DNA of 16,229 bases from Synechococcaceae bacterium WB4_1_0192. GTDB lineage: Bacteria > Cyanobacteriota > Cyanobacteriia > PCC-6307 > Cyanobiaceae. Numbering within the stretch: the stretch's first letter is position 1; each line of letters starts with the position of its first letter. Location: positions 1 through 16,229 of the forward strand of contig RFPK01000018.1 of NCBI GenBank assembly GCA_009926195.1. The letters are read 5' to 3'. Positions 14,067-16,229 of the stretch are shown here, piece after piece. The notes beneath the pieces were generated by a model, which saw only the letters and a list, made by a program, of their open reading frames with translations, was not told the origin of the DNA and did no database searches. A program made the translations under genes and the position numbers.

Positions 14067-14978
14067 TTGGCCGCTGCCCCCACGGGCCCCTGGGCCGCCC
14101 TTCACCCCTGGCTTTCCCTGCTGCGCTGGGACAAGCCCAGCGGCAGGCTGATCCTGCTCATCCCAGCTGGGTGGAGCCTTTGGCTGTTGCCGGATGGACC
14201 GCCGGCGCCGGCGTTGGTGGGCTGGATCGTGCTCGGTGCGCTGGCGGTGAGCGGCGCCGGCTGCATCGCCAACGATCTCTGGGACCGGCGGATCGATCCC
14301 CTGGTGGAACGCACCCGCAGCCGCCCCCTGGCCAGCGGGCGCATCGGTGTGGCTGCGGCCGGACTGTTGATGGTCGTCTGCCTGCTGGCCGCCCTGGCGG
14401 TCGTGCTCTGGGGCCTGCCGGCCGGCAGCCGGGGCCTCTGCCTGGGCCTGGCCATCGCCTGCCTGCCGCCGGTGCTGCTCTACCCATCCGCCAAGCGCTG
14501 GTTCCCCTACCCCCAGGCCGTGCTCGCCCTCTGCTGGGGCTTCGCGGTGCTGATCCCCTGGGCAGCCGCCAGGGGCAACCTGGCGGGCGGTGGCCCTCTG
14601 GCGGCCGTCTGGCTGGCCACGCTCCTCTGGACCTTCGGGTTCGACACCGTTTACGCCATGGCCGATCGGGCCGATGACGCCCGTATCGGCGTGCGCAGCA
14701 GCGCCCTGAGCCTCGGCAGACGGGCGCCGCTGGTGGTGGGGCTCTGCTACGCCAGCACCGCGATCCTGCTGGCACTGGCCGCTTTCCTGCAGGGGGCCCA
14801 GACCGCCTTCTGGCCGCTCTGGGCCCTGGCCAGCGGAGGCCTGCTGCGCGAAGCCTGGCTGTTGCGGCCGGCGGATCTCCCCCGCTCCGCCTTCGGTCTG
14901 CACTTCCGCCACCAGGTGCAGCTCGGGGCGCTGCTGCTGCTGGCCCTTGTCGCTGGCCGCACCGTGCCACTGCCCTGA
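14067..14978 (+). CDS. UbiA-family prenyltransferase, probably 4-hydroxybenzoate polyprenyltransferase for plastoquinone
   Basis: This is an integral membrane prenyltransferase that attaches a polyprenyl chain to an aromatic acceptor. In cyanobacteria the closest job is 4-hydroxybenzoate prenylation, the second step of plastoquinone synthesis. The 303-residue protein has multiple hydrophobic helices and both Asp-rich diphosphate/Mg sites: NDLWDRRIDPLVERTRSRPL (69-88) and DTVYAMADRADD (193-204). LLRWDKPSGRLILLIPAGWS near the N-terminus fits the UbiA/PPT branch better than ChlG or homogentisate types. The only available start is TTG 14067, so the true start may differ. It diverges from ppx with a 62-base gap; the LD-carboxypeptidase gene follows after 24 bases. 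Substrate assignment is inference. Confidence 0.87.
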   Translation: MAAAPTGPWAALHPWLSLLRWDKPSGRLILLIPAGWSLWLLPDGPPAPALVGWIVLGALAVSGAGCIANDLWDRRIDPLVERTRSRPLASGRIGVAAAGLLMVVCLLAALAVVLWGLPAGSRGLCLGLAIACLPPVLLYPSAKRWFPYPQAVLALCWGFAVLIPWAAARGNLAGGGPLAAVWLATLLWTFGFDTVYAMADRADDARIGVRSSALSLGRRAPLVVGLCYASTAILLALAAFLQGAQTAFWPLWALASGGLLREAWLLRPADLPRSAFGLHFRHQVQLGALLLLALVAGRTVPLP

Positions 14979-15002
14979 CGTTGCTGCAATGGCCTCCGAA
15001 CC

Positions 15003-15890
15003 ATGAGCACCCTCGCCTGGCCTGCACCGTTGCGATCCGGCGATCGCGTCCAGCTGGCGGCCACCAGCTCCGCCCTCGACACCACCGCCCTGACCCGGCT
15101 CGAGGCCGGTATCGCCGAACTGGAGAGCTGGGGGCTGGTGGTGGAGCCCCACCCGCACCCGTTGCGGCGCTGGGGGCATCTGGCTGGTGACGACCAGCAG
15201 CGCCGGGGCGATCTGCGCCCGGGAGCAGCGGCACTGCTGGCCTGCATCCGCGGTGGCTGGGGCGCGGCCCGGCTGTTGGAGCACGACGCCGCTGCAGCCA
15301 CGGCAGCCCGCTGGTTGCTGGGCTTTTCGGATGTGACCTCCCTGCTCTGGGCCCGCCAGGCGGCCGGCATCAGCGGCGGCATCCACGGACCGATGGTCAC
15401 CAGCCTGGCGGCGGAACCGGACTGGAGCCGTCAGCGCCTGCACGACCTGCTGTTCGGCCTGCCGCTGCCGCCGCTGCGCGGCGACAGCTGGACAGCGGGC
15501 GCCGCCGAGGGCCCACTGCTGGTGGCAAACCTGACCGTGGCGACCCACCTGCTGGGCACCGGGCACCTGCCATCGCTGCGCGGCGCGGTGCTGGTTCTGG
15601 AGGACGTGGGCGAGGCCCCCTACCGACTCGATCGGATGCTCACCCATTGGCGTCTCTGCGGCGCTCTGCAGCAGCTGGCCGCAATCGGCTTCGGCCGATT
15701 CAGCGGCTGCGACGACCCGGACGACAGTCTGAGCGCCGAGGCGGTGCTGCGGGAGCGCACCGCCGACCTCGGCATCCCGGTGCTGGCCAACCTGCCGGTG
15801 GGCCATGAGGCGGGCAACGCGGCCCTGCCCATCGGGGTGCAAGCCCGACTCGATGCCAGCGCCGGCCAGCTGGAGCTACTGGCCAGCTGA
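15003..15890 (+). CDS. LD-carboxypeptidase, peptidase family S66 (LdcA/MccF type)
   Basis: Family S66 enzymes cleave the L,D bond of the murein tetrapeptide during cytoplasmic cell-wall recycling; MccF relatives detoxify microcin C. The 295-residue protein has LACIRGGWGAARLLE at 79-93, GFSDVTSLLWAR at 107-118 with the nucleophile Ser109, GIHGPMVTSL at 126-135, VLVLEDVGEAPYRLDRML at 196-213 containing the catalytic Glu, and LPVGHEAGNAALPIG at 264-278 with His268. All three catalytic positions are therefore present, and the length is normal. No signal peptide is seen, consistent with cytoplasmic recycling. It follows the UbiA gene by 24 bases and overlaps the convergent ispD by 15 bases. LdcA is favoured over MccF, but this is not certain. 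Confidence 0.9.
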   Translation: MSTLAWPAPLRSGDRVQLAATSSALDTTALTRLEAGIAELESWGLVVEPHPHPLRRWGHLAGDDQQRRGDLRPGAAALLACIRGGWGAARLLEHDAAAATAARWLLGFSDVTSLLWARQAAGISGGIHGPMVTSLAAEPDWSRQRLHDLLFGLPLPPLRGDSWTAGAAEGPLLVANLTVATHLLGTGHLPSLRGAVLVLEDVGEAPYRLDRMLTHWRLCGALQQLAAIGFGRFSGCDDPDDSLSAEAVLRERTADLGIPVLANLPVGHEAGNAALPIGVQARLDASAGQLELLAS

Positions 15891-16229
15891 ACCGGCCCGC
15901 CGCGCCGCCAGCACCGCCTCGGCGATGGTGAGATCAAAGGGGGTCGTGATCTTGATGTTGGCCGGGGAGGATTCGATCACCTGCACAGGCCAGCCGAGAC
16001 GCTCGAACAGAGAGGCGTCATCGGTCACGCTCCAGCCCTCGGCCCGGGCGCGCGCATGGGCCTGACGCAGCTGGTCGACCGGGAACCCCTGCGGCGTCTG
16101 GGCACCCCAGAGGTGGGAGCGGTCGGGCGTCTCCTGGATCAGGCCGTGGCCGTCGACCCGCTTGATCGTGTCGGTGACGGGGGCAGCGGCGATCAGCGCC
16201 TGGCCCCTGGCGGCAGCGGCGGCGCAACG
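15876..16229 (-). CDS. ispD: 2-C-methyl-D-erythritol 4-phosphate cytidylyltransferase (IspD), C-terminal part
   Basis: IspD joins CTP and methylerythritol 4-phosphate in the non-mevalonate isoprenoid pathway. Only the last 117 residues and the TAG stop (15876-15878) are inside the window; the start lies beyond 16229. Visible family motifs are QALIAAAPVTDTIKRVDGHG, LWGAQTPQGFPVDQLRQAH, AEGWSVTDDASLFERLGWPV and ANIKITTPFDLTIAEAVLAA. The APVTDTIK, QTPQ and TDDAS stretches form substrate- and dimer-contact regions, and NIKITTPFDL is the usual C-terminal strand. It is convergent with the LD-carboxypeptidase gene and shares 15 bases with it. Confidence 0.93.
   Translation of the reverse strand, partial: RCAAAAARGQALIAAAPVTDTIKRVDGHGLIQETPDRSHLWGAQTPQGFPVDQLRQAHARARAEGWSVTDDASLFERLGWPVQVIESSPANIKITTPFDLTIAEAVLAARRAGSAGQ

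Noticed and set aside
14001..15842. 613-codon minus-strand open frame
   Set aside because: It is antisense to the UbiA and LD-carboxypeptidase genes, rich in Gln, Gly, Ala and His with no domain pattern; a GC-rich shadow.

Overview
This 16.2 kb window is core chromosome of a high-GC picocyanobacterium of the Synechococcus/Cyanobium type. The evidence is photosystem I genes (psaF, psaJ), cytochrome b6f genes (petC, petA), a high-light-inducible protein, two genes that look cyanobacterial (a DUF3067-type protein and a RodZ-like protein), very GC-rich third codon positions, and eight copies of the cyanobacterial HIP1 palindrome GCGATCGC. Genes are packed tightly: several neighbours share ATGA or TGATG overlaps, and three convergent pairs overlap at their 3' ends. 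I found no mobile element, CRISPR array, phage gene or defence locus.

Layout. 1-1099: 3' part of an efflux/HlyD-type adaptor gene, whose first ~55 bases are abruptly AT-rich. 1130-3430 (minus): tsaD, hli (HLIP) and wecB, reading right to left. 3547-4196 (plus): psaF and psaJ, closed by a clear intrinsic terminator. 4271-4840 (minus): gmk. 4898-7476 (plus): rqcH and tatC. 7473-7808 (minus): a DUF3067-type gene. 7950-11096 (plus): petC, petA, lgt and cobM. 11189-11260: tRNA-Val(CAC), followed by a 259-base lower-GC gap. 11520-12353 (plus): rodZ-like gene. 12322-14004 (minus): ppx/gppA. 14067-15890 (plus): a UbiA prenyltransferase and an LD-carboxypeptidase. 15876-16229 (minus): 3' part of ispD, cut by the window edge.

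How the genes work together. PsaF/PsaJ and PetC/PetA are thylakoid electron-transport subunits. TatC is the translocase for folded proteins and lies close to petC, whose product carries a twin-arginine N-terminus. The UbiA protein probably acts in plastoquinone synthesis, supplying the quinone that cytochrome b6f oxidises. HLIP protects pigments. TsaD, tRNA-Val and RqcH serve translation and its quality control. Lgt, RodZ, LD-carboxypeptidase and WecB serve the cell envelope.

The most striking observation is in tsaD. The reading frame is intact, but about 76 codons are missing from the middle, including the metal-binding HxxxH and the SGGHT motif of an enzyme that is normally essential. This is either an assembly or population deletion or a genuinely broken enzyme. 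Other points worth a second look are the AT-rich join at the left edge, two 18-bp tandem repeats that encode hexapeptides at the N-termini of WecB and Ppx, an Asp-to-Glu change in RqcH at what I take to be its tailing motif, and the DUF3067-type gene between tatC and petC. No previously undescribed multi-gene system is visible.
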